Assembly (NCBI GenBank): GCA_937135955.1
Contig: CAKZOB010000056.1
Span: forward strand, 1 to 55,148
Direction of reading: 5' to 3'
Length of the DNA stretch: 55,148 nucleotides
Source of the DNA: an uncultured Anaerolineales bacterium
Lineage (GTDB): Bacteria > Chloroflexota > Anaerolineae > Aggregatilineales > Aggregatilineaceae
In this document: positions 7,937 to 16,259 of the stretch, piece by piece
Layout: each line of letters starts with the position of its first letter
Numbering within the stretch: position 1 is the first letter of the stretch
Position numbers and translations under genes: made by a program
The notes under the pieces: generated by a model
What the model was told of the DNA's origin: nothing
Seen by the model: only the letters and a program-made list of their open reading frames with translations
The model's database searches: none

Positions 7937-9598
7937 ATGCGGAAGTTCACCTTGTTCGCCCTGATCCTGGCGCTGATATTGCCGTTGGCGCTCCCCTTCG
8001 CCCCGGTCGCGGCCCAGGAAAACATCGTCGAAGCCCGGCTGGAGGCCTACAACGCCAGCCTGCCACCAGCTTATGGCAACGTTTCGGTTGACGATCTCTC
8101 GGTCGAGATGATCGAAAAGCCAGACCTGCTGATCCTGGATGTGCGCCAGCCAGAGGAATACGCCGAAGGCCATCTGCCGGGCGCGATCAACATCCCCCTG
8201 CGCGACCTGGCCAAGAATCTGGACGCCCTGCCCGATCTGAACGCGGAAATCGTCGTCTATTGCGGCTCGGGTTTCCGTTCGTCGATCGCCATGACTGCCC
8301 TGCAAATCCTAGGCTATACCAAAGTTCGCAATATGAAGGGCGGCTACGGGGCCTGGACTGCCGAAGAATACACCACCACAACCGAAGCGTTCGAGGCCGC
8401 GCGAGGCACCGTGCCGGAGATTGAGGCGGAACTGCTCGCTGCGGTAGACGCCGCTCTGTCGGGCATTCCTCAGGGCTGGGGGGCTATCAAAGCCGAAGAC
8501 CTCAACATCAAATTGATTGAGACTCCACCCGACCTGCTCATTGATGTGCGCAAAGTCGAGGAAGTGACCGAGCAGGGGTATATCGCCGGTGCGGTCAACT
8601 GGCCCCTGGAACAGTTCATGAGCTTTGCCGGCGAACTGCCCGAGGATCGCAGTGCGGACATCGTGGTTTACTGCGCGGCGGGGCATCGGGGCAACATGGC
8701 CGCGACCATGCTGCGCATCCTGGGTTACACCAATGTCATCAACCTGGCGGGCGGCTTCGGCGCATGGAGCACCGCGGGCCTGCCTGTGGAAAGCGCCGCC
8801 CCTGCTGCCGCGACCTTCGACCTGGCCGGTCTGCTGGATGCCTACATCAGCGGTCTACCTGCCAACTTCAACGCTATTCGCGCCGCTGATCTCAACGCGC
8901 TGCTGGCAGAGAATCCGGACATCCTGCTGGTAGACGTGCGCACCGCTGATGAATTCGAAGAAGGTCACCTGGCCGGGGCGATCAACGTGCCCCTGATCGA
9001 ACTGACCGATCATCTCGATTTGCTGCCCGACCTGAATCGGGACATGGTCGTCTACTGCGGCAGCGGCCATCGCTCCGCTATCGCCATGACGCTGCTCAAC
9101 CTGTTGGGCTATCAGAATGCCAAGAGCCTGCTGGGCGGCGTGAAAGCGTGGACGGCAGCCGAGCTGCCGATCACGACCGAGGTCGTCGAAGCGCAGGCGG
9201 GCACTGCCCCGCAGTTCGACCCCGACCTGCTCGCTGCTGTTGATGCCTACGTCAAAGCGATCCCCGCCGGCTTTTACGCCATCAGCGCCGACGACCTGAA
9301 CGTCACGCTGATTGAGAATCCGCCATACCTGATTGACGTGCGCACCAGCGAAGAGGTGGCCAAGGGTGTCATCGAGGGCGCGGCCCATATCGAACTGCGC
9401 TCCTTCGTGAGCCAGATGGATCAATGGCCCGCCGACAAAAGCCAGCCCATCGTGGTCTATTGCGGCAGCGGCCACCGCTCGGCCATCGCCATGGTGGCCA
9501 TGCAACTGCTGGGCTACACCGACGTACGCTCGCTGGCAGGCGGCATCGGGGCCTGGACAGCCAAGGAATATCCGCTCGTTATGCCCGTTGCCAACTGA
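7937..9598 (+). CDS. Exported protein with four tandem rhodanese domains
   Basis: The 553-residue protein begins with a Sec signal peptide (residues ~1-28, hydrophobic core LFALILALILPLALP, cleavage near VAAQ). Four rhodanese (sulfurtransferase) domains of about 130 residues follow, at roughly 45-155, 180-285, 315-420 and 450-550. All four keep the active-site Cys: YCGSGFRS, YCAAGHRG, YCGSGHRS and YCGSGHRS. Each domain also has the DVR motif and the GG-GAW end motif. Rhodaneses move sulfane sulfur through a Cys persulfide. Four active domains in one secreted chain is unusual; two is the common number. A strong ribosome site (AGGAGGT) precedes the ATG. Next to multiheme cytochromes and an NrfD complex, it likely handles polysulfide or thiosulfate sulfur outside the membrane. 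Confidence 0.93.
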   Translation: MRKFTLFALILALILPLALPFAPVAAQENIVEARLEAYNASLPPAYGNVSVDDLSVEMIEKPDLLILDVRQPEEYAEGHLPGAINIPLRDLAKNLDALPDLNAEIVVYCGSGFRSSIAMTALQILGYTKVRNMKGGYGAWTAEEYTTTTEAFEAARGTVPEIEAELLAAVDAALSGIPQGWGAIKAEDLNIKLIETPPDLLIDVRKVEEVTEQGYIAGAVNWPLEQFMSFAGELPEDRSADIVVYCAAGHRGNMAATMLRILGYTNVINLAGGFGAWSTAGLPVESAAPAAATFDLAGLLDAYISGLPANFNAIRAADLNALLAENPDILLVDVRTADEFEEGHLAGAINVPLIELTDHLDLLPDLNRDMVVYCGSGHRSAIAMTLLNLLGYQNAKSLLGGVKAWTAAELPITTEVVEAQAGTAPQFDPDLLAAVDAYVKAIPAGFYAISADDLNVTLIENPPYLIDVRTSEEVAKGVIEGAAHIELRSFVSQMDQWPADKSQPIVVYCGSGHRSAIAMVAMQLLGYTDVRSLAGGIGAWTAKEYPLVMPVAN

Positions 9599-9620
9599 GC
9601 GCGGACAGGCAGTCCCTCCA

Positions 9621-9651
9621 GCGGCCTCCCGATCATGGGGGGCCGCTTTTT
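9621..9651 (+). terminator. Intrinsic terminator of the rhodanese gene
   Basis: GCGGCCTCCC (9621-9630) pairs with GGGGGGCCGC (9637-9646; one G-T wobble) around a 6-base loop and is followed directly by TTTTT (9647-9651). It lies 23 bp after the stop codon. Confidence 0.85.
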
Positions 9652-9717
9652 GCATCCAGCACGGATTCGTTTCATGATCGCTGCGCACAATACACCTTTC
9701 CCGGAGGAGTGACGCAC

Positions 9718-10494
9718 ATGCGCATCGGTCGTTTTCTGACTGAAAAAGGTCCGGTCTTCGGCCTGATCGAAGGGGATATCGTCTATGCCCTGGAAGGCGA
9801 TCCCTTCGCGGGCTTAGTGCAGGCCGGTGAACAACTCGGTTCTGTGCAGACGCTCAGGTTGCTACCTCCAGTGCAGCCGAGCAAGATCGTCTGCGTGGGA
9901 CGCAATTACGCCGCGCACGCCGCCGAACACAGCGCCCCTGTCCCCGAAGAGCCAATGCTCTTCCTCAAGCCGCCCAGCGCCCTGGTAGGCCATGGCGAGG
10001 CCATCCTCATCCCGCCAGACATCGGGCGGGTGGAACACGAAGCAGAACTGGCCGTGATCATGGGGCGACAGGCTCACCGTGTGGAACGGCAAGATGCGCT
10101 GAGCTATGCGCTGGGCTATACCTGCGCCAACGACATCAGCGCGCGCGACTTCCAGAAGAAAGACGGGCAGTGGGGCCGCGCCAAGGGCTTCGACACCTTC
10201 TGCCCGCTCGGCCCCTGGATCGTCACCGGTCTCGATCCGTCCGACCTGAGCATTGACTGCCGCGTGAACGGCGAGCAACGCCAGAGCGCACGCACATCGG
10301 AGATGGTCTTCGACGTGTCCGCGCTGATCGCCTTCATCAGCCGGGTGATGACCCTGCTGCCCGGCGACGTGATCCTGACAGGCACACCCGCCGGCGTTGG
10401 CCCGCTAACTGCCGGCGACACAGTAGAAGTGGAGATCGAGGGGGTCGGCGTGCTGCGCAATCCCGTCCAGAGCGGGCCGGCGTGGGTGGGGTGA
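9718..10494 (+). CDS. Fumarylacetoacetate hydrolase (FAH) family protein
   Basis: The 258-residue protein is of usual length for FAH-family enzymes, which cleave C-C bonds in, or decarboxylate/hydrate, acylpyruvate-type compounds. Visible signatures are the FAH entry motif IVCVGRNYAAHA (~residues 58-69), the metal-binding acidic residues in VEHEAELAVIMG (~103-114) and the NDISARDFQKKDGQW segment (~137-151). The C-terminal GDVILTGTPAGVGPL motif is also present. GGAGGAGT precedes the ATG at 9718; a longer upstream reading overlaps the rhodanese gene and is not credible. The gene stands alone between two terminators. The exact substrate (fumarylpyruvate, acylpyruvate, oxaloacetate or other) cannot be told. 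Confidence 0.92.
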   Translation: MRIGRFLTEKGPVFGLIEGDIVYALEGDPFAGLVQAGEQLGSVQTLRLLPPVQPSKIVCVGRNYAAHAAEHSAPVPEEPMLFLKPPSALVGHGEAILIPPDIGRVEHEAELAVIMGRQAHRVERQDALSYALGYTCANDISARDFQKKDGQWGRAKGFDTFCPLGPWIVTGLDPSDLSIDCRVNGEQRQSARTSEMVFDVSALIAFISRVMTLLPGDVILTGTPAGVGPLTAGDTVEVEIEGVGVLRNPVQSGPAWVG

Positions 10495-10535
10495 GCGCGG
10501 GCACGTTGTCCCCTAAGGGTTACCGCAGATATAAA

Positions 10536-10569
10536 GCGCCCCCGTCCGGCAGGCAACCAGCGGGGGCGC
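10536..10569. terminator. Hairpin between convergent FAH and sugar-dehydrogenase genes
   Basis: GCGCCCCCG (10536-10544) and CGGGGGCGC (10561-10569) form a perfect 9-bp stem with a 16-base loop. Short A and T tracts flank it on either side, so it could end both transcripts. Confidence 0.6.
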
Positions 10570-10596
10570 ATTTACGATCAGCGCTGAAACTCCATC

Positions 10597-11799
10597 TCAG
10601 TTACTTTCGCCCGGCTCGAAGCGCAACACCGCGCCGCCGTAATCCACCAGGTAGAGTTCGCCCGCCTCGTCCTCGCCGAACGAACTGATCTGCCGACCGG
10701 ATTCCAGCACGATAGTTGCCTGCCAGATGCCGCTGCTATCGGCTCGCGCCGCCCAGATGGTGCCGGTGCACCAGTCCCCATAGAGATAGTAGCCCTGCAG
10801 AGCCGATATGCGCTCACCCCGGTAGACATATCCGCCCGTCACCGAGCACCAGCCGTTACGGTGTTCGTATTCGAGCACCGGCATCACTACCTCCGACGCG
10901 GGCGGCTGCCCGGAATAGACATGGGAGCCTTCGTAGGCGTTCCAGCCGTAATTTTCCCCACCCCGACTTGTCGCGGGCTGGAAGTTGATCTCCTCCCAGC
11001 GATTCTGTCCCACATCAGCCAGGTAAAGATCGCCCGTTACACGGTCGAAGCTGAAGCGCCACACATTGCGCAATCCCCACGCCCAGATTTCCGGGCGAGC
11101 ATCGGCGCGCCCCGCGAAAGGATTGTCCGGCGGGATGGCGTAACCATCGTCCGCGTTGATATCAATGCGCAGAATCTTGCCCAGCAGGGACCCCAGATTC
11201 TGGCCGTTGCCCTGCGGGTCACCGCCCGACCCGCCGTCGCCCAGCGAAATGTAGAGATAGCCGTCTGGGCCGAATTCCATGTGCCCGCCGTTGTGATTAC
11301 TGTAGGGCTGCGGGACGTAGAGCAGCGGCAGCGCGCTGGCCGGATCGGCGCGATCGGGGTTGTCTCCTGAGACCGAATACCGCGCGACGACCGTATTGCC
11401 ATTGGCATCGGTGTAGTTGATGTAGAACAGGCCATTTTCGGCGTAGTCCGGGTGGAACGCCAACCCCAGTAACCCGCGTTCGGTATAGTCATTGCTACGC
11501 GCCGCCCGGCTGACCAGCTCCGACACGTCCAGGAATGGTTCGGCCAGCACTGCGCCATCCTTGATCACGCGGATCACACCGCCCTGCTCCACCACAAACA
11601 GGCGGCCAGAGCCATCGCCCGCATGTGTGACAAGCAGGGGACGCCGGAAGCCATCGGCGACCGTCACCAGGCGAAAGGAGGCGAGCTGTTGTGCAGCAGC
11701 CTGGAGCGGTAGGCTTGCGCCCAGATGCCCAAAAGTTAGCGCGGCGACTGTCAGCAGCGCCACCAGCCAGTAAGCGCTTTTCTTGTGTGTACTGTTCAC
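10597..11799 (-). CDS. Exported PQQ-dependent glucose/sorbosone dehydrogenase family protein
   Basis: A ~400-residue six-bladed beta-propeller of the soluble glucose dehydrogenase / GSDH family. Hallmarks are GFRRPLLVTHAGDGSGRLFVVEQ near the N-terminus (quoted in part), ERGLLGLAFHPDY, the SNHNGGHMEFGPDGYLYISLGDGG core (quoted in part), EIWAWGLRNVWRFSFD and GENYGWNAYEG. Members oxidise aldoses or sorbosone with PQQ and pass electrons to the periplasm. A Sec signal (WLVALLTVAALTF...AAAQ) is visible. I prefer the GTG at 11799, preceded by GAGAGGT; an ATG at 11823 adds eight residues and is possible. Many family members have no proven substrate, so the activity is a family-level call. It converges on the FAH gene and diverges from the hydrogenase operon. 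Confidence 0.88.
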   Translation of the reverse strand: MNSTHKKSAYWLVALLTVAALTFGHLGASLPLQAAAQQLASFRLVTVADGFRRPLLVTHAGDGSGRLFVVEQGGVIRVIKDGAVLAEPFLDVSELVSRAARSNDYTERGLLGLAFHPDYAENGLFYINYTDANGNTVVARYSVSGDNPDRADPASALPLLYVPQPYSNHNGGHMEFGPDGYLYISLGDGGSGGDPQGNGQNLGSLLGKILRIDINADDGYAIPPDNPFAGRADARPEIWAWGLRNVWRFSFDRVTGDLYLADVGQNRWEEINFQPATSRGGENYGWNAYEGSHVYSGQPPASEVVMPVLEYEHRNGWCSVTGGYVYRGERISALQGYYLYGDWCTGTIWAARADSSGIWQATIVLESGRQISSFGEDEAGELYLVDYGGAVLRFEPGESN

Positions 11800-11891
11800 G
11801 TCCTGTGACCTCTCTGAATACATCGTTGGGATTCAAGGAGATCATAGACACCCAAATGGACGGGTGACAACTGCGGCGCGGTCCGGCTGAT

Positions 11892-11926
11892 TGTGTTTCG
11901 CTTCACATGAAGTGATATCCGTCACA
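11892..11926 (+). promoter_or_regulatory. Two tandem CRP/FNR-family-like operator sites upstream of the hydrogenase operon
   Basis: TGTGTTTCGCTTCACA (11892-11907) and AGTGATATCCGTCACA (11911-11926) each match the CRP consensus TGTGA-N6-TCACA with one mismatch. Their centres are 19 bp apart. A possible -10 (TACGCT, 11971-11976) would put the nearer site about 64 bp upstream of transcription start, close to the class I distance. The sites could instead serve the divergent sugar-dehydrogenase gene. No regulator gene of this family is in the window. Confidence 0.5.
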
Positions 11927-12089
11927 CCAAAGATTGCCAAGCTCCACTGGGGAGCGCAGCCAGGCCCTGCTACGCTACTAGGTGAGAAACGGCGCACAGC
12001 CAATCAGCGTATGCGCGACCCCCGCAGAGTCGCGTATCAGCACGTACAGCGAAACCCTTGATCGCATCGGAGCCTTGGCGGAGTGGCAC

Positions 12090-13157
12090 ATGAGCCTGTA
12101 CATACTTCCAAAGGAAAGGTTGCCGGAGTTTGTCAGGGCGCTGCAGGGGAATTACCGCGTTGTCGGGCCGGTGAAAACCGAGCACGGCTTCGCCTTCGAC
12201 GACATCAGCGATCCCCAGCAGTTGCAGCTTGACTACACGACAACCATTCTCCCCCCAAAAAAGTACTTTTTGCCCCAGCGCGAGGTCTTGTTCTCCTATC
12301 ACACCGAGCAGGGGGACAACGGTCGGCAGCGCATCGAAATGCGCCCCGTCTATCAGGGCGTCGAGCCAACCGTGATCTTCGGCGTGCACACCTGCGACAT
12401 GAATGGCATCATGCTCTACGACAAAGTCTTCTCCGAAGGCTTTCGCGATGAGCACTACATGGAGCGGCGCGAGCAGATATACGTCATCGGCATCGAGTGC
12501 CTGCACCCATGCGACGAGGCGTCTTTCTGCAAGGACATGGGCACACTGACCGCCCCGCCCGTCTACGACCTGCACATGACCGACGCCGGCGACTTCTATT
12601 TTGTGGACACGGGCACCGAAAAGGGCGAGCGGCTGCTGCTGGATCATGTCTACGTCAAGATGGCGGAAAAGGAAGACATCCAGAAACTCGGCCAGATTCT
12701 GTCGTCCAAATGGCCGCGTTTCCGGATGCGCCTGAAGATGAGCCGTGACCAGACGCCTGCGCTGCTCACCCTGGGCTACCAGGCCAAACTATGGCAGGAA
12801 CTGGGCGAACGCTGCCTGGCCTGTGGTTCATGCACTAACGTCTGCCCGACCTGCTTCTGCTTCGACGTGATTGACGAGAACGACATCACCCTGCAGAACG
12901 GCGAGCGCGTGCGCGTGTGGGACTCCTGCCAGCTCTACGAGTTCGCGCTGGTGGCAGGCGGACACAACTTCCGCGAGAGCAAGGCTTCGCGCGTGCGTCA
13001 CCGCCTGATGCGCAAGGGCAAATACATCAAGCAGGTACACGGGCTGATCGGTTGCACAGGCTGCGGGCGCTGCGAACGGGCTTGCCTGGTACACATTACC
13101 GTCCCCGGCACGCTCAATGCGCTGCACGAAGAAATGCAGCTCGAGCCGGGTGTATAG
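12090..13157 (+). CDS. hyhB: Group 3b [NiFe] hydrogenase beta subunit, 4Fe-4S (HyhB/HydB-like)
   Basis: The 355-residue protein belongs to the sulfhydrogenase beta / anaerobic sulfite reductase A family. Its N-terminal two thirds resemble the HdrA/AsrA-like domain (GVHTCDMNGI and GIECLHPCDEASFC). Two ferredoxin-like clusters lie near the C-terminus: CLACGSCTNVCPTC (~residue 249) and CTGCGRCERAC (~325). It carries electrons between the flavin subunit and the small subunit. I chose the ATG at 12090; the upstream 36 residues look non-coding and match no family feature. It is the first gene of a four-gene operon in the same order as Pyrococcus hydBGDA. Confidence 0.92.
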   Translation: MSLYILPKERLPEFVRALQGNYRVVGPVKTEHGFAFDDISDPQQLQLDYTTTILPPKKYFLPQREVLFSYHTEQGDNGRQRIEMRPVYQGVEPTVIFGVHTCDMNGIMLYDKVFSEGFRDEHYMERREQIYVIGIECLHPCDEASFCKDMGTLTAPPVYDLHMTDAGDFYFVDTGTEKGERLLLDHVYVKMAEKEDIQKLGQILSSKWPRFRMRLKMSRDQTPALLTLGYQAKLWQELGERCLACGSCTNVCPTCFCFDVIDENDITLQNGERVRVWDSCQLYEFALVAGGHNFRESKASRVRHRLMRKGKYIKQVHGLIGCTGCGRCERACLVHITVPGTLNALHEEMQLEPGV

Positions 13158-13169
13158 GAGAGGCGCGCG

Positions 13170-14048
13170 ATGTTGCACTTGCACGAAAACCTCAAGACGA
13201 CTACAACGCCGCTGCGCTACGACGGTCACACTTCGGTCTTCTTGCCCGCAGTAGCGACCATCGAGGACGTGAAGACTGAGACAGCGCTGGAGAAAATCTA
13301 CACGGTGCGCCTGCCCGGCGGGCAGAACCTGGGCCATGTGCCAGGGCAGTTTGTTATGGTCTCGGTGCCCGGTGTGGGCGAAGCACCGATCAGCGTGATG
13401 TCGTCGCCCAGCCGCACCGGCGAGACCTTCAAACTGTGCATCCGCAAGGCAGGCGACTTGACCGGCGTCATTCATCTGCTGCAGCCGGGCGATCAGATCG
13501 GCATCCGCGGCCCCTTCGGGCGAGGCTTTCCGGTAGACACGTTCCGCGGCAAGGACATCCTCGTTGCGGCGGGCGGCCTGGGGCTGGCTCCGGCACGCTC
13601 GCTGATTGACGAAGTCCTCGATCATCGCTCGCAGTTTGGCCGCCTGATCATCCTGTATGGGGCCAAGAATCCGTCGGAAATCCTCTTCCGCGATGCCATC
13701 GCCGAATGGGAAGAGCGCGACGATGTCGAGTTCCTGATGACCGTTGACCGCCCCGATCCCACCTGGTTTGGGCACGTGGGCGTGATCACCACGCTGTTCC
13801 CACATGTCGAGGTCAACCCGTACAAGACTGTCGCGGTGACCGTCGGACCGCCGGTGATGTACCGTTTCGTCACCATGGAACTGCTGGGCAAAGGGCTGAC
13901 GCCAGAGCAAATCTGGCTCAGCTTCGAACGGCGCATGAAGTGCGGCATTGGCAAATGTGGCCACTGCCAGGTCAACCATCGCTACAGTTGCCAGGAAGGC
14001 CCGTCGTGGACCTACGCCGAAGCTCTGGCATTTGAGGAGGCGCTCTGA
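13170..14048 (+). CDS. hyhG: Group 3b hydrogenase gamma subunit, FAD/NAD(P)H-binding (HyhG/HydG-like)
   Basis: The 292-residue ferredoxin-NADP reductase-like subunit has an FAD-binding beta barrel (GQFVMVSVPGVGEAPISVMS, ~residues 58-77) and an NAD(P)-binding Rossmann part (ILVAAGGLGLAPARSLI, ~131-147). The C-terminal [2Fe-2S] site is C-GIGK-CGHC...C (~residues 253-274). It exchanges electrons with NAD(P)H in the cytosol. The start has GGAGAGG upstream, 12 bp after hyhB. Its TGA overlaps the next ATG by one base, indicating translational coupling. Confidence 0.94.
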   Translation: MLHLHENLKTTTTPLRYDGHTSVFLPAVATIEDVKTETALEKIYTVRLPGGQNLGHVPGQFVMVSVPGVGEAPISVMSSPSRTGETFKLCIRKAGDLTGVIHLLQPGDQIGIRGPFGRGFPVDTFRGKDILVAAGGLGLAPARSLIDEVLDHRSQFGRLIILYGAKNPSEILFRDAIAEWEERDDVEFLMTVDRPDPTWFGHVGVITTLFPHVEVNPYKTVAVTVGPPVMYRFVTMELLGKGLTPEQIWLSFERRMKCGIGKCGHCQVNHRYSCQEGPSWTYAEALAFEEAL

Positions 14049-14881
14049 TGGCGACGAAACCGAAAATCGCCTTCTTCGATTTCACCAGTTGTGAAGGCTG
14101 TCAGCTCACCGTCATTGACCTGCTCCAGACACACCTGGGCCTGCTCGACCTGGTGGAAATCGTGCAATTTCGCGAAGCCATGTCGGAAAAAGACGAAGAC
14201 TATCAGATCGCCTTCGTCGAAGGCTCGTGCACGCGCAAGGGTGACGAAGCTCGTCTGCTGCAGATTCGCGAGCAGGCCAGCATGGTCGTGGCGCTCGGTG
14301 CCTGCGCGCACCTGGGCGGCATCAACGCGCTGAAGAACCGCTGGGCGATCGAGAACGTCCAGACATATGTCTACGGCAAGAATGGCAAGGATGCCTACGA
14401 GAGCTATCCGGCACGCCCCATCTCCGCCGTGATCAAAGTGGACGCGGTGATCCCCGGCTGCCCGATCGATCGTTACGAATTCCTGCGCGTTGTGCAGCTC
14501 ATCCTGCAAGGGCGCAAACCACGCCTGCCCGACTATCCGCTATGCGTGGAATGCAAGCTCAAGGAAAACGCCTGCCTCAACACGCTGGGCAAGCCCTGTC
14601 TGGGGCCGATCACCCGCGCTGGCTGCAACGCCATCTGCCCGACCTATGGTGACGGCTGCGAAGGTTGCCGGGGCTGGCATCCAGAGGCCAACTTCACCTA
14701 CATGCGCGAGATTCTGCGCGGGCATGGTCTGTCGGACGCCGAGATTGACGCCCGTTTCACCATGTTCAACCACTATCAGTTCCAGCACATGGGCGACGAA
14801 GCGCCCATTACGACACCTATCTCGCCCGCCAAAGATGAGCCTCTGCCCACCTCAACCTTTGCCGCGCCGAAGGAGGCCTGA
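14048..14881 (+). CDS. hyhS: Group 3b [NiFe] hydrogenase small (delta) subunit
   Basis: The 277-residue small subunit begins with the proximal-cluster motif TSCEGCQ (~residues 14-20) and continues with EGSC, LGACAHLGG and PGCPIDRYEF, the standard ligands of the proximal [4Fe-4S] cluster. Cys-rich segments CVECKLKENACL, KPCLGPITRAGC and CPTYGDGCEGC (~165-210) provide the medial and distal clusters of the three-cluster type. There is no Tat signal, which fits a cytosolic group 3 enzyme. It is coupled to hyhG and 5 bp before the large subunit. Confidence 0.95.
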   Translation: MATKPKIAFFDFTSCEGCQLTVIDLLQTHLGLLDLVEIVQFREAMSEKDEDYQIAFVEGSCTRKGDEARLLQIREQASMVVALGACAHLGGINALKNRWAIENVQTYVYGKNGKDAYESYPARPISAVIKVDAVIPGCPIDRYEFLRVVQLILQGRKPRLPDYPLCVECKLKENACLNTLGKPCLGPITRAGCNAICPTYGDGCEGCRGWHPEANFTYMREILRGHGLSDAEIDARFTMFNHYQFQHMGDEAPITTPISPAKDEPLPTSTFAAPKEA

Positions 14882-14886
14882 CGACC

Positions 14887-16188
14887 ATGACTGAGAACAT
14901 CAAAGTCAACGTCCATCACGTCACCCGCGTCGAGGGGCACGGCAACATTGTCGTTGACGTGCGCGGCGGCACCATCGAAAAGTGCGAGCTGCAGATCGTC
15001 GAGTCCCCGCGCTTCTTCGAGGCCATGCTGCGCGGCAGGCCCTACCATCAGGCGTCGCACATCACCAGCCGCATCTGCGGCATCTGCGCCTGTGGCCATG
15101 CCACCGCCAGCCTGCGCGCCACCGAGCGCGCCCTGAAAGTCAAGCTCAGCGAGCAGACGATACGCCTGCGCAAGCTGGTCTTTCACGGCGAAATGCTCGA
15201 CAGTCACATCCTGCATGTCTACATGCTGGTTGCGCCGGACTTCCTGGGCGTGGGCAGCGTGATCCCGCTGGCCAAGACGCATCCGGAGGTCGTCAAGCGC
15301 GCGCTGCGCATGAAGCAGTTCGCCGGTGACCTGTGCGCCACCTTCGCCGGACGGCACACACATCCCATCGCCATGACCGTCGGCGGCTTCACCCAATATC
15401 CCAGCATGACCAGAGTCGAGGAACTGCGCGAACGCGCCGAGGCGATGATCGCCGATGTGGACGCCACCGTCGAGCTGTTCGGCACCCTGCCCTGGCCCAA
15501 CTTCGAGCGCGAGACTGAGTACGTGGCGTTGGTGCAGCCGGATGAGTACGGCTTTATTGACGGCATGATCGCCAGCAGCGACGGTTACACCCTGCCGGTC
15601 GAGCAATATCGCAGTGTGACCAACGAGCGCCTGGTGCCGCACTCAACCGCCAAGCACACTGCCTTCAACCGCGATAGCTACATGGTAGGGGCGTTGGCCC
15701 GCTTCAACCTGAAGCACGAGCAACTCCATCCGCGCGCCAAGGCTGCCGCCGAACACCTGGGGCTGCGCGCGCCGTGTTACAATCCTTTCCTCAACAGCGC
15801 GGCCCAGGTGGTGGAGATCGTGCACTGCGTGGACGATACCATCCGCCTGCTGGACGAGACGCTAACCCGCGGCATCACCTGGGAAGCTCCTGCGCCGGTG
15901 ACGCTCTCGCCGGGCGCGCGCGGCGTTGGGGCGTGCGATGTGCCGCGCGGCACGCTCTTCCACGAGTATCAGATCGGCGAAGATGGCCTGATCGAAGAGG
16001 CGAACTGCATCATCCCCACGGGCCAAAACCTGGGCAACATTGACCGCGACATGCGCGCCCTGGTGCCAAAGATTCTGACCGAGCCAGAGGATCAGATTCG
16101 CCTGAAGATGGAGATGCTCGTACGGGCCTATGACCCGTGCATTTCGTGCTCGACGCATTTCTTGAACGTCGAGTTTGTCGGCAAGTGA
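14887..16188 (+). CDS. hyhL: Group 3b [NiFe] hydrogenase large (alpha) subunit
   Basis: The 433-residue catalytic subunit carries both NiFe ligand motifs: L1 RICGICACGHATAS (~residues 58-71) and L2 DPCISCSTHF (~416-425). Nine residues follow the L2 His, consistent with a short C-terminal peptide removed by the protease encoded next. Together with HyhBGS it makes a cytosolic, bidirectional NAD(P)-dependent hydrogenase; some relatives also reduce elemental sulfur or polysulfide (sulfhydrogenase). GGAGGCC precedes the ATG. Confidence 0.96.
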   Translation: MTENIKVNVHHVTRVEGHGNIVVDVRGGTIEKCELQIVESPRFFEAMLRGRPYHQASHITSRICGICACGHATASLRATERALKVKLSEQTIRLRKLVFHGEMLDSHILHVYMLVAPDFLGVGSVIPLAKTHPEVVKRALRMKQFAGDLCATFAGRHTHPIAMTVGGFTQYPSMTRVEELRERAEAMIADVDATVELFGTLPWPNFERETEYVALVQPDEYGFIDGMIASSDGYTLPVEQYRSVTNERLVPHSTAKHTAFNRDSYMVGALARFNLKHEQLHPRAKAAAEHLGLRAPCYNPFLNSAAQVVEIVHCVDDTIRLLDETLTRGITWEAPAPVTLSPGARGVGACDVPRGTLFHEYQIGEDGLIEEANCIIPTGQNLGNIDRDMRALVPKILTEPEDQIRLKMEMLVRAYDPCISCSTHFLNVEFVGK

Positions 16189-16201
16189 GATGACAGTGGG
16201 A

Positions 16202-16228
16202 AGGGGGAATGTAGACGGCATTCCCCCT
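16202..16228 (+). terminator. Hairpin between hydrogenase large subunit and maturation protease
   Basis: AGGGGGAATG (16202-16211) pairs perfectly with CATTCCCCCT (16219-16228) around a 7-base loop. There is no U-run, so it may act as an attenuator or mRNA-stabilising 3' stem rather than a full stop. Confidence 0.5.
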
Positions 16229-16259
16229 CGCCCGCGGCGATGCCCGGAGCGGAGCAGCC

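Noticed and set aside
8855-9688. A 277-residue minus-strand frame opposite the rhodanese gene
   Set aside because: The sense strand carries repeated rhodanese motifs; the antisense frame shows only mirrored repeats.
12828-13979. A 383-residue minus-strand frame opposite hyhB/hyhG
   Set aside because: It crosses two hydrogenase genes whose cofactor motifs are intact on the plus strand.
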